Below are positions 26,093 to 35,295 of a DNA stretch of 64,000 nucleotides, piece after piece. The position numbers and the translations under genes were made by a program. Each line of letters begins with the position of its first letter. Position 1 is the stretch's first letter. This DNA is from Nesterenkonia ebinurensis. Its GTDB lineage: Bacteria > Actinomycetota > Actinomycetes > Actinomycetales > Micrococcaceae. The stretch spans positions 33,767-97,766 of the forward strand of contig NZ_VWNF01000002.1 in the NCBI RefSeq assembly GCF_008711175.1. The letters run 5' to 3'. The notes under the pieces were generated by a model. The model ran no database searches, was not told where the DNA came from, and saw nothing but the letters and a program-made list of their open reading frames with translations.

Positions 26093-27784
26093 CTATAGCT
26101 CAGCGAGAGCCTCTTCAAGATCGTCGAGGCCCAGGGCTCCCAGGCTCAGCGCCTTCATATGCCAGGCCTTCAGATCGAAGTCCTCCCCGCGTGACTCATA
26201 GGCCGCGCGAGCGGCCTCACGACCGTTGAGCCAGGCGCGCTCGCCGAGCTTGTAGCTGATTGCCTGACCGGGCCAGCCCAGATAGCGCACAATCTCGGAG
26301 TCGATGAAGTCCTTCGGCCGCCCGGAATGCATGGCGAAGAAGTCTCCGGCCAGCTCAGGGGTCCAGGTCTGTCCTGCGGCGAGCGGGGAGTCCTCCGGGA
26401 TTCTCAGCTCCAAGTGCATGCCGATGTCGATCACGACCCTGATGGCGCGCATCATCTGGGCGTCCAGGTACCCCATCCGTTCCTCGGGGTCCAGATATCC
26501 CAGCTCGTCCATCAAGCGTTCGGCATAGAGCGCCCAGCCCTCGGTCATCCCGGAGGAGGAACCCAGGGTGGTCTGGTAGATGGAAAGCTCCCCGGAGACA
26601 TGCGCCCACTGGGCGAACTGCAGGTGATGGCCCGGCACGCCCTCGTGATACCAGGTGGAGACCAGGTCGTAGATCGGGAACACGGTCCGCCCCAGCGTGG
26701 GCAGCCACGTGCGGCCCGGGCGCGAGAAGTCCACTGACGGGCGGGTGTAGTACGGGGCAGCCGCTGAGCCCGAGGGCGCGATCATCGCCTCCACCTCCTT
26801 GATCGGCTCGGCGATGTCGAAATGCGTGCCGTCGAGCTCGGCGATGGCGTTGTCCATCATGTTCTGCAGCCAGTCGCGGACCTCCTCGACACCCTCCACC
26901 CGGCGGCCGTGCTCATCCAACCAGGCCATGGCCTCCACCGGGGTGGCGCCCGGCCTGATCTGCTCGGCCAGTTCTCGCATCTCGGCGTCGATCCTCGTGA
27001 ACTCCTGCCAGCCCCAGGCATAGACCTCCTCGGGGTCGATGCTGGCCCCCATGAACCGGCGGGTGCTCAGCAGGTAACGCTCCCGGCCTGCGGCATCTGG
27101 GGTGCCCTGAGCATCGGGCAGATACTCCTCCTTCAGGTAGCGGCGCATCTGTGCCACAGCCTCGGCAGCGCCGTCGGCGGCCGCAGCCAGCTCAGCCTGC
27201 AGAGCCTCCGGGCCCTTGGCCGCGAACTGGTTGAACCAGGACTGCTCGCCCTGAAGCCACTCGCCCAGCTGTTCGATGACCGTCTCCACCTGCAGCGGTG
27301 CGGAAGTGATGCTGCGGCGTCGTCCCTCGTCCAGAGTTTTCTGCAGCGAGGCGTAGCTGTCGCCGAATTTGGCCAGCCGGCGGGCGATCACCGTCCAGTC
27401 CTCCTCAGTGGTCTGCGGCATCAGCAGGAAGAGCGACCGGGCCGCATGGACCGGGGAGCCGATATTGCGCAGCACCCGCAGGTTCTCCCCGGCCTCGTGG
27501 GCTTCGAGCTCCACCCCGATCCTGTTCCGCAGCAGAGCCGCACACCGGGCTTCGACCTCCTCGAAACCTTCGGGGGAGGCAGCCTGGAGAACATCCAGGT
27601 CCGCCAGCACCTTGGCGCCCAGCTCAGCCCGGGCCGTCGACTTGGCAGGGGAGTAGTCGGGCATCCGGTCATCGCCAGGCTTCAGGCCAAGCATGGTGGC
27701 CACTGAGGGCTCCAGCTCGGCGAGCTCATGGACGAACGCATCGGCCAGCTGACGGGGAGTGGAGACAGAAAAATGGTTGCTCAT
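26093..27784 (-). CDS. DUF885-family protein, putative peptidase
   Basis: A 563-residue helical protein of the DUF885 family. The signature YHEGVPGHHLQFAQ lies near residue 380, and its histidines and glutamate suggest a metal-dependent hydrolase, which is inference. RPSVDFSRPGRTWLPTLGR and GWALYAERLMDELGYL are further conserved blocks. No signal peptide is visible. ATG 27784 (MSNHFSVSTPRQ) is chosen because the open frame beyond it runs antisense through the FAH gene. Sequence around the start lacks a ribosome site. Confidence 0.87.
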   Translation of the reverse strand: MSNHFSVSTPRQLADAFVHELAELEPSVATMLGLKPGDDRMPDYSPAKSTARAELGAKVLADLDVLQAASPEGFEEVEARCAALLRNRIGVELEAHEAGENLRVLRNIGSPVHAARSLFLLMPQTTEEDWTVIARRLAKFGDSYASLQKTLDEGRRRSITSAPLQVETVIEQLGEWLQGEQSWFNQFAAKGPEALQAELAAAADGAAEAVAQMRRYLKEEYLPDAQGTPDAAGRERYLLSTRRFMGASIDPEEVYAWGWQEFTRIDAEMRELAEQIRPGATPVEAMAWLDEHGRRVEGVEEVRDWLQNMMDNAIAELDGTHFDIAEPIKEVEAMIAPSGSAAAPYYTRPSVDFSRPGRTWLPTLGRTVFPIYDLVSTWYHEGVPGHHLQFAQWAHVSGELSIYQTTLGSSSGMTEGWALYAERLMDELGYLDPEERMGYLDAQMMRAIRVVIDIGMHLELRIPEDSPLAAGQTWTPELAGDFFAMHSGRPKDFIDSEIVRYLGWPGQAISYKLGERAWLNGREAARAAYESRGEDFDLKAWHMKALSLGALGLDDLEEALAEL

Positions 27785-27862
27785 AGCAACTAGTTTGTCA
27801 TGGGCGGCGTCGTGATCAAATCCACCCCGGCGCCGCGCGGCCCAGAGCGATAGAGTGTCACC

Positions 27863-28636
27863 ATGCGCATTGCACGTTTCGTCACTGATTCCGATCCTGC
27901 CTACGGAGTAGTTACCGGTGAGCCCGGCGAGGAGACCATCAGCCAGCTGGTCGGTGATCCCTTCTACCAGGGCATCCAGGAGACCGGGCAGAGTCATAAG
28001 CTGGAGGATGTGCGGCTGGTCGCCCCGATCATCCCGCGCTCCAAGCTCATCGGGGTGGGCAAGAACTACGCCGATCACGCCAAGGAGATGGGCGGCGAAC
28101 CCCCGGCCTCCCCGCTGCTGTTCCTGATGCCCAACACCGCGGTGGTCGGGCCCAACGAGCCGGTGAGCCTGCCCAGCTTCTCCGAGGAGGTCAGCTATGA
28201 GGCCGAGCTGGCCGTGGTGATCGGGCGGATCTGCAAGGATGTGCCCCTGGAGCGGGTCAATGAGGTGATCTTCGGCTACACGGTAGCCAATGACCTCACC
28301 GCCCGCGACGCCCAGCGCACCGACAACCAGTGGGCCCGCGCCAAAGGCTTCGACGGCTCCGCACCCCTGGGACCCTGGATCGAGACCGAGCTTGACCCCG
28401 AAGGCCTGCGCATCACCGGCACCCATAACGGAGAGCTGGTCCAGGACGGCAACACCTCCCAGATGATCTTCGGGGTGCCCGAGCTGATCACCTATATCTC
28501 CCAGGCGCTGACCCTGCTGCCCGGCGATGTCATCCTCACCGGCACCCCCGCTGGGGTCGGCCTGCTCTCTGACGGCGACACTTTCGAGGCTGAGGTGGAG
28601 GGCATCGGAGTGCTGCGCAACACCTTCCGCGCCTGA
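27863..28636 (+). CDS. Fumarylacetoacetate hydrolase family protein
   Basis: A 257-residue FAH-fold enzyme. The metal-binding core shows GVGKNYADHAKEMG, SYEAELAVVIGR (two acidic ligands) and DLTARDAQRTDNQWARAKGFDGSAPLGPW. Close relatives include oxaloacetate decarboxylases, acylpyruvases and hydratase-isomerases, so the substrate is uncertain. It lies immediately upstream of gltX, the common actinobacterial order. A TAGAGT hexamer ends six bases before ATG 27863, suggesting a leaderless mRNA. Confidence 0.9.
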   Translation: MRIARFVTDSDPAYGVVTGEPGEETISQLVGDPFYQGIQETGQSHKLEDVRLVAPIIPRSKLIGVGKNYADHAKEMGGEPPASPLLFLMPNTAVVGPNEPVSLPSFSEEVSYEAELAVVIGRICKDVPLERVNEVIFGYTVANDLTARDAQRTDNQWARAKGFDGSAPLGPWIETELDPEGLRITGTHNGELVQDGNTSQMIFGVPELITYISQALTLLPGDVILTGTPAGVGLLSDGDTFEAEVEGIGVLRNTFRA

Positions 28637-28701
28637 TTCTCGGTGCAGAGCACCACGCCGCCTAAGCCACCATTTCTGACCAGGAGACTCGTTCACCACT
28701 T

Positions 28702-30237
28702 ATGAGCACCCCCACTGCTGCTCCCGCTGATGTTCCCGCTGCTGACGCGACCACCGATGTGCGCGTGCGGTTCTGTCCTTCACCCACCGGCACTCCGCAT
28801 GTGGGGCTGATCCGCACCGCCCTGTTCAACTGGGCCTACGCCCGGCACACCGGAGGAAAGCTGATCTTCCGGATCGAGGACACTGATGCCGCTCGCGACA
28901 CCGAGGAGTCCTACCTCCAGCTGCTGGAGGGTCTGCATTGGCTGGGCATCAGTTGGGACGAGGGTGTGGAGACCGGCGGGCCGCATGAGCCCTACCGGCA
29001 GTCCCAACGCGCCGAGATCTACCAGGACGTGATCGCCAAGCTGAAGGATGCTGGGTTCATCTACGAGTCCTACTCCACTCCGGATGAGATCGAGGCCCGG
29101 CATCGGGCCGCCGGGCGCGATGTGAAGCTCGGTTACGACAACTTTGACCGGGATCTGACCCCGGAGCAGGTAGCGGCCTTCCGCGCGGAGGGTCGTGAGC
29201 CGGTGCTGAGGCTGCGGATGCCGGATGAGGACATCACTTTTACCGACTTGGTGCGCGGAGAGATCACCTTCAAAGCCGGTTCCACCCCTGACTTTGTGGT
29301 GGTCCGCGCCAACGGTCAGCCGCTCTACACTCTGGTCAACCCGGTGGATGATGCGCTGATGGAGATCACCCATGTGCTGCGTGGTGAGGACCTGCTGTCC
29401 TCCACGCCCCGCCAGATTGCCCTCTACCGGGCGCTGCATGCGGTAGGGGCGGCTAAGCACATGCCAGCCTTCGGCCACCTGCCCTATGTGATGGGGGAGG
29501 GGAACAAGAAGCTCTCCAAGCGGGATCCGGAGTCCAATCTGTTCCATCACCGCGACCGCGGCTTCATCCGTGAAGGACTGCTGAACTACCTGGCCCTGCT
29601 GGGCTGGTCGCTGAGTGCCGATGAGGACATCTTCAGCGTGGATGAGCTGGTGGAGCACTTCGATATTGCTGATGTGCTCGGCAACCCGGCCCGGTTTGAT
29701 GTGAAGAAGGCCGAGGCCATCAACGGTGTGCACATCCGGCGGCTGGAGGCCGGTGATTTCCGCGACCGGCTGGTGCCCTACCTGCAGGCACTGGGCCTGG
29801 TGGGTCAGGAGCTCTCTGAGCGGGAAGCCTACCTGCTGGACGGTGCGGCACCTTTGGTCCAGGAGCGGATCGCACTGCTGGGTGAGGGTGCGGACATGAT
29901 GGCTTTCCTGTTCGTGGCTGACGATGAGCTTCAGGTTGAGGACAAGGCGTTCAGCGGCCTGGGGGACCAGGTGCTGGAGACGCTCGACGCCGCCACCTCG
30001 GCTCTGCGGAGCATAGGGGACTCTGAGTGGACTACCGAGAACATTGAGACTGCGCTGCGGGAGGCCCTGATTGAGGGGCTTGAGCTGAAGCCGCGGAAGG
30101 CCTTCGGCGCGGTGCGCTCTGCAGTCTCCGGCCGGAGGGTCTCGCCCCCGCTGTTCGAGTCCATGGAGCTGCTGGGCCGGGAGTCTTCGCTAGCTCGCTT
30201 GGCCCGCTTCCGAGGCCTGGTGGAGGCCCGCAGCTGA
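28702..30237 (+). CDS. gltX: Glutamyl-tRNA synthetase
   Basis: Class I synthetase charging tRNA-Glu, and in most actinobacteria also mischarging tRNA-Gln for GatCAB. The 511 residues include the HIGH-type [16 protein letters not shown] near residue 25, the KMSKS-type [10 protein letters not shown] near 270, and the alpha-helical anticodon domain. CAGGAGA lies 14 bases before ATG 28702. Both likely substrates, tRNA-Gln(CTG) and tRNA-Glu(CTC), are encoded directly downstream, an order typical of the phylum. Confidence 0.97.
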   Translation: MSTPTAAPADVPAADATTDVRVRFCPSPTGTPHVGLIRTALFNWAYARHTGGKLIFRIEDTDAARDTEESYLQLLEGLHWLGISWDEGVETGGPHEPYRQSQRAEIYQDVIAKLKDAGFIYESYSTPDEIEARHRAAGRDVKLGYDNFDRDLTPEQVAAFRAEGREPVLRLRMPDEDITFTDLVRGEITFKAGSTPDFVVVRANGQPLYTLVNPVDDALMEITHVLRGEDLLSSTPRQIALYRALHAVGAAKHMPAFGHLPYVMGEGNKKLSKRDPESNLFHHRDRGFIREGLLNYLALLGWSLSADEDIFSVDELVEHFDIADVLGNPARFDVKKAEAINGVHIRRLEAGDFRDRLVPYLQALGLVGQELSEREAYLLDGAAPLVQERIALLGEGADMMAFLFVADDELQVEDKAFSGLGDQVLETLDAATSALRSIGDSEWTTENIETALREALIEGLELKPRKAFGAVRSAVSGRRVSPPLFESMELLGRESSLARLARFRGLVEARS

Positions 30238-30239
30238 GT

Positions 30240-30269
30240 TTGTTGCCGGGGATGAGTGTGGTGTAGGAT
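30240..30269 (+). promoter_or_regulatory. tRNA-Gln promoter
   Basis: TTGTTG (30240-30245) and TAGGAT (30264-30269) are separated by 18 bases and lie 35 bases before the mature tRNA-Gln. Confidence 0.55.
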
Positions 30270-30303
30270 TTACTGCTGTTGCCCCGGCCGGGCCGGCGAG
30301 CAA

Positions 30304-30375
30304 TGGGCTATGGTGTAATTGGCAACACGACGGTTTCTGGTACCGTTATTCTAGGTTCGAGTCCTAGTAGCCCAG
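30304..30375 (+). tRNA. tRNA-Gln (anticodon CTG)
   Basis: Acceptor TGGGCTA pairs with TAGCCCA (30368-30374), followed by discriminator G. The anticodon loop TTCTGGT gives CTG. The T-arm GGTTCGAGTCC is canonical. It has 72 bases and no encoded CCA. Confidence 0.96.
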
Positions 30376-30473
30376 CGGTTCGGCTTGCGGATCGAACTGA
30401 TGGCCTGATAGGCTATCCAAGCTCTCGGAGACGGGAGCATTACTTATGAGACGCAAGTCTTGCAACTGAATAT

Positions 30474-30546
30474 GGCCCCATCGTATAGCGGCCTAGTACG
30501 CCGCCCTCTCACGGCGGTAACGCGGGTTCGAATCCCGCTGGGGTCA
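30474..30546 (+). tRNA. tRNA-Glu (anticodon CTC)
   Basis: Acceptor GGCCCCA pairs with TGGGGTC with one G-T pair, followed by discriminator A. The anticodon loop CTCTCAC gives CTC. The T-arm GGGTTCGAATCCC is canonical. It has 73 bases. A terminator follows 34 bases later, and the lower-GC accessory region begins here. Confidence 0.96.
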
Positions 30547-30579
30547 CAAAGTCAAAATTTAGACACAAATAAAACATGC

Positions 30580-30612
30580 AAAACCCCAGGTCAGCGCCAG
30601 ATCTGGGGTTTT
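30580..30612 (+). terminator. Rho-independent terminator after tRNA-Glu
   Basis: AAAACCCCAG (30580-30589) pairs with CTGGGGTTTT (30603-30612), a ten-base stem ending in a T-run on both strands. It can serve the tRNAs and, from the other side, the ABC-F gene. Confidence 0.8.
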
Positions 30613-30634
30613 CGTGTATCTGGCGAAGAGCGCC

Positions 30635-30710
30635 GAATGGCTGGTTATTTGGCTGGTTCCGTTGTGACGCTACTCTGCTGACAAAAAACGCCGCTCAGGA
30701 CCAGCCATTC
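30635..30710. repeat. Inverted repeat GAATGGCTGGT / ACCAGCCATTC
   Basis: The perfect 11-bp arms are at 30635-30645 and 30700-30710. The right arm forms the last codons of the ABC-F gene. The same AATGGCTGGTT/AACCAGCCATT pair, with a nine-base loop, occurs at 37080-37110. Confidence 0.6.
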
Positions 30711-32449
30711 GAAGTCACTGGCTCCTTGATTAGGTGTAGATGGTTGTCTTTCCATGTGTGTCGGAGCCACCGGTCATGGGAAGCGACGATGACCGCGCCG
30801 GGGTATTTGGGGATGGCTGCTTCCAGCTGAGTTGCCAGCATGAGGGAGTAGTGGTTGGTTGGTTCATCGAGTAGCAGAATTTCCGGGGGATCAGCAAGTA
30901 GTACGGCGAGTTCAAGACGTCGTTGTTGTCCTGTGCTGAGCTGTTCGACAGGACGCTGGTAGTCCCTGGGGTGAATGAGACCGAAAGTAGACAGTGGCAC
31001 TTCATCCATCCTGTGTTCTCCCACGAGGTCTTCATAGGCTTGCTGGACCGTTCGTTCTGCCCCGCGTCCCCTCGGGTCGGGTAGATGGACCTCTTGGCGA
31101 AGCATCCCTACTCGGACACTGCTGTCCATCTGGGCATTCCCGGCAGTAGGCTCCAGGTCACCTATGAGCACAGAGAGCAGAGTGGATTTTCCTGAGCCGT
31201 TAGCTCCCGTGACAAGGAGCTTCTCAGTAGCTGCGAGGGTAAAGGAGACAGGAGCCAGGCGATCCTCTACTCTCACCTCAGAGACTGAGAAGAGGGGACT
31301 CTGAGTGCCGCGTTGATGCTGGTTCTCAGAGGCAGCAACAGCCAGCCCCTGGAACCTCAATTCATGGGGTGGTTTCCGAATCTGTGTTTCTTCGAGTTCC
31401 TTCAGGCGTGCTCGGGCGTCGTTGACACGGCGGCTTACGGTCTTGGCGTTCCTATCGGCGTAGAACTTCGCCGCCATACGAACCTCAGAGCGCGGTCTCC
31501 AATCGTCATGTCCAACGGTCTGGTTCTCACGCACAGAGGCACGAAGACGTTTCAGCTCTGCCTGCTCATCCCGGTACTGCTGTTTCCAACGTTGCCTGGC
31601 GTCTAGTCGAGCATTGAGGTAATCAGTGTAGGTGCCGCTGAATCTGGTGACGCTGATCCCTGTGCCATCACCATTCTGCAGAAGAGGTGCAGAAACTTCA
31701 TGAGGGATGGGAGAAGGGTCGAGGTCGACCAATGACGTGACAGATTCGTCCAGGAAGGCTCTATCGTGGCTGGCGAGCAACACTGGTCCCCGCCATGGCG
31801 AAAGCAACGTCCCCAGGTAGGAGGTCGCCTCGTCGTCCAAATGATTCGTAGGTTCGTCTAAGAGGAGCACATCCGGGGAATTCAACAGCACCCAGGCCAA
31901 GGAAAGCCGTGCACGTTGCCCACCGGAGAGCTGACCAGTGAGCTGATTTAGAGGGATCTCCGCTAGCCCGAGACCTGAGAGCATTTGAGAGATCCGGGAG
32001 TCAATGGACCATGCGTCCATCTGCTCTGCGTATTCGAGGGCTTTTGTGTAATCCTCAGCACGTTTCTGGTCATTGGGATGCTCTGCCAAGCGCTGTGCTG
32101 CCTGGTCTACTGCTGCAGCAGCACGCCGGGTAGGGGACACAGCCTGTTCGATGGCTTCTGAGACAGTAGCCGCAGGGGAGAAAGGCGGTTCTTGATGCAG
32201 AAGACCTATACGAGGGGACTGAACACCAGGGATGCTGAGGCGAACTTCTCCGCCGTCTGGATCGATGAGTCCTGCGATGATGCGCAGCAGAGTGCTTTTA
32301 CCGGAACCGTTCTCACCGATGAGACCAACGAGCTCTCCACCGGTGACTGAGAACGAGATATCAGTCAGCACCCGGTGGTTGCCGAATGAATGGGAGACTC
32401 TGGAAACTTTGAGGTGCGAGGAAGTGTGAGAAGAAGAGGGGGTAGACAT
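30695..32449 (-). CDS. ABC-F family ATPase, probable ribosome-protection resistance protein
   Basis: A 584-residue soluble protein with two ABC domains and no membrane segments. The first has GLIGENGSGKSTLL, LSGGQRARLSLAW and LLLDEPTNHLDD; the second has VTGANGSGKSTLLS, LSTGQQRRLELAVLL and LLLDEPTNHYS. Between them lies a basic, helical interdomain linker (RQRWKQQYRDEQAELKRLR) of the type that enters the ribosomal exit site. The family includes macrolide, lincosamide and streptogramin resistance proteins; housekeeping ABC-F roles are possible. Its 5' leader has a tiny reading frame and alternative hairpins, as expected for antibiotic-induced attenuation. Codon use is less GC-rich than the core genes. 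A fragment of a sister gene lies at 50.6 kb. Confidence 0.88.
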   Translation of the reverse strand: MSTPSSSHTSSHLKVSRVSHSFGNHRVLTDISFSVTGGELVGLIGENGSGKSTLLRIIAGLIDPDGGEVRLSIPGVQSPRIGLLHQEPPFSPAATVSEAIEQAVSPTRRAAAAVDQAAQRLAEHPNDQKRAEDYTKALEYAEQMDAWSIDSRISQMLSGLGLAEIPLNQLTGQLSGGQRARLSLAWVLLNSPDVLLLDEPTNHLDDEATSYLGTLLSPWRGPVLLASHDRAFLDESVTSLVDLDPSPIPHEVSAPLLQNGDGTGISVTRFSGTYTDYLNARLDARQRWKQQYRDEQAELKRLRASVRENQTVGHDDWRPRSEVRMAAKFYADRNAKTVSRRVNDARARLKELEETQIRKPPHELRFQGLAVAASENQHQRGTQSPLFSVSEVRVEDRLAPVSFTLAATEKLLVTGANGSGKSTLLSVLIGDLEPTAGNAQMDSSVRVGMLRQEVHLPDPRGRGAERTVQQAYEDLVGEHRMDEVPLSTFGLIHPRDYQRPVEQLSTGQQRRLELAVLLADPPEILLLDEPTNHYSLMLATQLEAAIPKYPGAVIVASHDRWLRHTWKDNHLHLIKEPVTSNGWS

Positions 32450-32473
32450 GCGAGACCTTCGAAGTGATGTTGC

Positions 32474-32534
32474 TTCCCACCGGGCGCATAGCGCCTCCAG
32501 GCGTGGGAACTGACGAAGATCACTTGTCGGTCAT
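32474..32534 (-). promoter_or_regulatory. Candidate attenuator leader of the ABC-F gene
   Basis: On the minus strand a four-codon frame MTDK (32534 to 32520) precedes the hairpins. TTCCCAC and GTGGGAA form an outer stem (plus-strand 32474-32480 and 32503-32509). Inside, GGCGC/GCGCC (32483-32487 and 32491-32495) competes with CGCC/GGCG (32492-32495 and 32500-32503). The mutually exclusive stems suggest ribosome-dependent switching. Confidence 0.45.
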
Positions 32535-32668
32535 AGCAGCAAGGTTAGCAGAGTGACGTTCAGAGCCGACTTGCGGAAGAAGTCCTCCCCTCATTGTTGA
32601 CTTGTTGTCATGCCTACCGCAGGCAGTCTCGCAATCCAGCGGTGATGGTGACAGACGCCAGAGCTTCT

Positions 32669-33312
32669 TTAACCTTTGGGCCAGGAGAAGCTTTGATGCT
32701 TCTTCCGTTCTCCCAGGATCCAACGCAGTGTCGTTCGGCAGACTGTTTCTTTGGTCCATGCTCCGAGCCGCCCGTTGAGGGTCAGGGAGCGGGGCTGGTC
32801 GTTGCTGTGGACGAACTGGATGAGGCCGCTCTTGCGTCCGAGGCTGAGGCATTGGACGAGATAGCCGTGCGAATGAGGACGAGGGTCTTCGCCGTTGAGA
32901 GTGGCAAGGATAGTGTCAGCGGCGTGACCACCCATCGGCATTGCGGAGGCACAGCTTTGTCGATGATGTCGGTAACTCGCAGACGGCCATCGGCCTCCAC
33001 ATCGAGTCCACTTTCTTTCGCTAACCGGGGGACCGTGAAGCCCGTGCACCAAATGACGAGGTCGGCCTCGTGAGGAGAGGATGCGTCCGCCGAGGCTATT
33101 TCCTCTTCATGGATGTCCGCTGAAAGGGACTCCAGTACTTTTCTGGCGCGGGTTTGTGACTTCACAGGAAGCGTGACGGCCAGCGTCCCGTGAGTGCGGA
33201 GGGAGACATCCAGGTGGGGATGATGCTCGGCAATTTCTGCTGCTATTTCGACAGCGGTGAAGCCTCCTCCGATGACTATGACTCGGCTTCCCGGTTCAAG
33301 GCTTTGGAGGGC
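32669..33312 (-). pseudogene. Decayed FAD/NAD-dependent oxidoreductase (C-terminal part)
   Basis: Read on the minus strand the remnant starts LQHALQSLEPGSRVIVIGGG, the NAD-binding Rossmann strand, and continues FTAVEIAAEIAEHH. It then passes through LVIWCTGFTVPRLAKESGLD to RVTDIID. The frame then shifts to ASAMPMGGHAADTILATLNGED and ends WPKG at 32669. The usual segment with the second FAD contact (an AAGD-like motif) between RVTD and ASAMP is missing, so about 20-25 codons are deleted along with a frameshift. The N-terminal FAD domain is absent and replaced by the abiEii fragment. It cannot encode a working NDH-like enzyme. Confidence 0.75.
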
Positions 33313-33565
33313 GTGCTGAAGTCACTGCGGAATCTGGCAAGCGACTGGACTCGTGCAGCGTCGAGGTCTTGGGTGAACCTCGTGCCGCGCCCCTTGCGCA
33401 GCGCCATCGCGCTTCCGCCCTTGATTGCCCCTTCGGGGAGCATCTGATCCACGACGACCAGTGCCATACCGACACGACGCCGCAGGGCCAGCCCGTCACT
33501 GCCCCCAAATTGCGAATCCACTGCTCCAGGGAGCGCACATTCGTCGGCGTACCTGTGTAACTCAC
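33313..33565 (-). pseudogene. Truncated, frameshifted AbiEii-type nucleotidyltransferase toxin
   Basis: GTG 33565 opens VSYTGTPTNVRSLEQWIRN. A frameshift near 33505 then leads to GGSDGLALRRRVGMALVVV and the nucleotidyltransferase core IKGGSAMALRKGRGTRFTQD LDAARVQSL. The G-S motif and the D-L-D triad are those of type IV AbiEii toxins. The gene ends abruptly at about 33313 by fusion to the oxidoreductase remnant, so about three quarters of the protein is lost. Its GTG overlaps the abiEi stop (GTGA), the normal coupling of this pair. Confidence 0.72.
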
Positions 33566-33985
33566 GAGCGAAGACCTTTCCTCACCCGCTGCCACTCGGT
33601 CGTGGTCAACAACCCTTCGCCACGCGCCTGTTTGGCCGCGTCCAGTAGACGCTCGGTCTCGATGCGACCGCGACACTCAAGGATGGCATCGGCGACCGGC
33701 TGCGTCGCCAGTCCTTCGTAGACCGTCATGCGTGCCTCATCTATTACCTGAGTCAGCTCGACGAACGGCGGCAGTTTGGGGCGAGCGCGGCGGCGGACGG
33801 CTACCTTGACCTGCCGAGGGTTCACGTTAGCGAGACCGAACAAAGCGAGCACCGACTCGCCGTGCAGGTACGCTGCCTCGCCTGCCCGCAGGAGCGCCTC
33901 GGCGAACTGATCATAGGCGGTCGGGGGATGTCTGGCACACGGTAGAGCCCGTGTTGTGACAGGCTCACTCAACTACCGATGCTGT
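33562..33985 (-). pseudogene. AbiEi-type antitoxin remnant
   Basis: The C-terminal antitoxin domain is readable (YDQFAEALLRAGEAAYLHGE, SVLALFGLANVNPRQVKVAV, TVYEGLATQPVADAILECRG) and ends at 33562. Upstream, the expected HGLYRVPDIP segment is in another frame, separated by a C-run, and beyond it a stop appears. The DNA-binding N-terminus is therefore missing. AbiE pairs are type IV toxin-antitoxin systems giving phage abortive infection; this copy appears dead. A shortened protein from 33972 could still be made. Confidence 0.72.
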
Positions 33986-34136
33986 ACTACACCGAGTTGA
34001 GAACGCTGTGGGGGAGCAAGGCAATTGCGTCTTGATCGGCGGTCTTCTTTGGTTTCTAGCCTATTTCAGGGCGGCGTGTCGGCGGTTCGTGTCACCCGCG
34101 CCTACAGATGGTAATGCTGGATCCAGTTCTTGGTGC
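33986..34136. other. Short spacer without a recognisable gene
   Basis: This stretch lies between the abiEi remnant and the end of the DUF4143 ATPase gene. It has no clear reading frame and may contain the decayed start of abiEi. Confidence 0.4.
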
Positions 34137-35285
34137 TTATGAGAGTTCGTTGACCGAGTTGAGTGAGATGAGGTCTTGGAACGGCAGGGCGGTGACCGTC
34201 TCCGACAGGCGGTATCTGCGGTTTCCAGGGTAGATGACCCACAGGTTTTCGAGGGTGAGGTCGGTCGTTGCGGAACGCATTGACGGAGTCAGTCTCGGTG
34301 CGTCCGTTCGTTTCACCTCGAAGCCGAGGCGGCGATGCCCGTCCAGAAGCAGGTCCAGCTCCGCTCCGTCTTTGGTCCGCCAGAAGTAGGGGCGTTCGCC
34401 TGCGGCACGACGAAGGACCTCCTCAATGACATACCCCTCCCAGGAGTTGCCCACGGCAGGGTGGCCGAGGAGAGTCGTGCGGGAGACGACGTTCCCCCAG
34501 AGGGCATGTAGCAGTCCGGTGTCTCGATAGTAGGTCTTCGGGGTCCTCACCAGTCGCTTCCCCTGGTTGCTGTGCCACGGCGGGAGTGAGCGTATCAGCA
34601 GTGCATCTTGTAACCCTCCGAGGTACTTGCGAACGGTCGACTCTCCGATGTCGAGATTGCTGGCAATCGTGGAGGCATTGACCGGACCGCCGTGTTGGTG
34701 CGCGACAAGCCCCAGGAATCGTTCCAGGGTGGAGGACGGCAGCGAGAACCCGAACTCGGCCAGGTCTCTGTTCGCCAGCGTTCGCAGATAGGAACGACGC
34801 CACGCGAGTGAGTCATCGTTGTTCTCTGCCAACAGCGAGCGAGGGTACCCGCCTCTCAGCCAGACCGTATCAGCGTCGGCGGTATCCGCTGGCCCCAAGC
34901 CGGGAAGTTCAATGCTCTCCACGCGACCGGCCAGCGACTCGGACGACTGACGTAGAGCCATGGGGGAGGCACTGCCGAGCACCAGGAAGGTCGCAGGCGT
35001 CCCTGCGCGGTCGGCGAGTACGCGGAGCACAGGGAAGAGTTCGGGGTGTCGCTGGACCTCGTCGATGACCACGGTTCCGGTGAGGTCGCCGAGGGCGAGC
35101 ATCGGCTGTTCGAGCCGGGCGAGGTCGGTGGGATCCTCAAGGTCAAAGTAGTTCTCCGACTGCGGTGGCACGATCGTGCGAGCGAGTGTGGTCTTCCCGA
35201 CCTGCCTGGCACCCACGAGAAGCACCACGGGAGCCCGTCGAAGCGCCCGGTGGAGCGCAGCCTCAGCGTCAGGTCGGTCTATCAT
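34137..35285 (-). CDS. AAA+ ATPase with DUF4143 domain
   Basis: A 382-residue protein. An N-terminal AAA_14 ATPase has Walker A LLVGARQVGKTTLAR and Walker B TVVIDEVQRHPELF. A winged-helix segment (TIASNLDIGESTVRKYLGGL) and a C-terminal DUF4143 nuclease-like domain (WRTKDGAELDLLLDGHRRLG FEVK) follow. Such proteins are widespread, often multi-copy accessory genes of unknown role. The DUF4143 acidic-lysine core resembles PD-(D/E)XK nucleases. The start is leaderless: TATAGT ends six bases before ATG 35285. A long inverted repeat covers the promoter and may be its own binding site. Confidence 0.88.
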   Translation of the reverse strand: MIDRPDAEAALHRALRRAPVVLLVGARQVGKTTLARTIVPPQSENYFDLEDPTDLARLEQPMLALGDLTGTVVIDEVQRHPELFPVLRVLADRAGTPATFLVLGSASPMALRQSSESLAGRVESIELPGLGPADTADADTVWLRGGYPRSLLAENNDDSLAWRRSYLRTLANRDLAEFGFSLPSSTLERFLGLVAHQHGGPVNASTIASNLDIGESTVRKYLGGLQDALLIRSLPPWHSNQGKRLVRTPKTYYRDTGLLHALWGNVVSRTTLLGHPAVGNSWEGYVIEEVLRRAAGERPYFWRTKDGAELDLLLDGHRRLGFEVKRTDAPRLTPSMRSATTDLTLENLWVIYPGNRRYRLSETVTALPFQDLISLNSVNELS

Positions 35286-35295
35286 GCCTCTACTA

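Noticed and set aside
27785..28699. N-terminal extension of the DUF885 frame through the FAH gene
   Set aside because: The extension is antisense to the FAH gene and DUF885 homologues start at MSNHFS.
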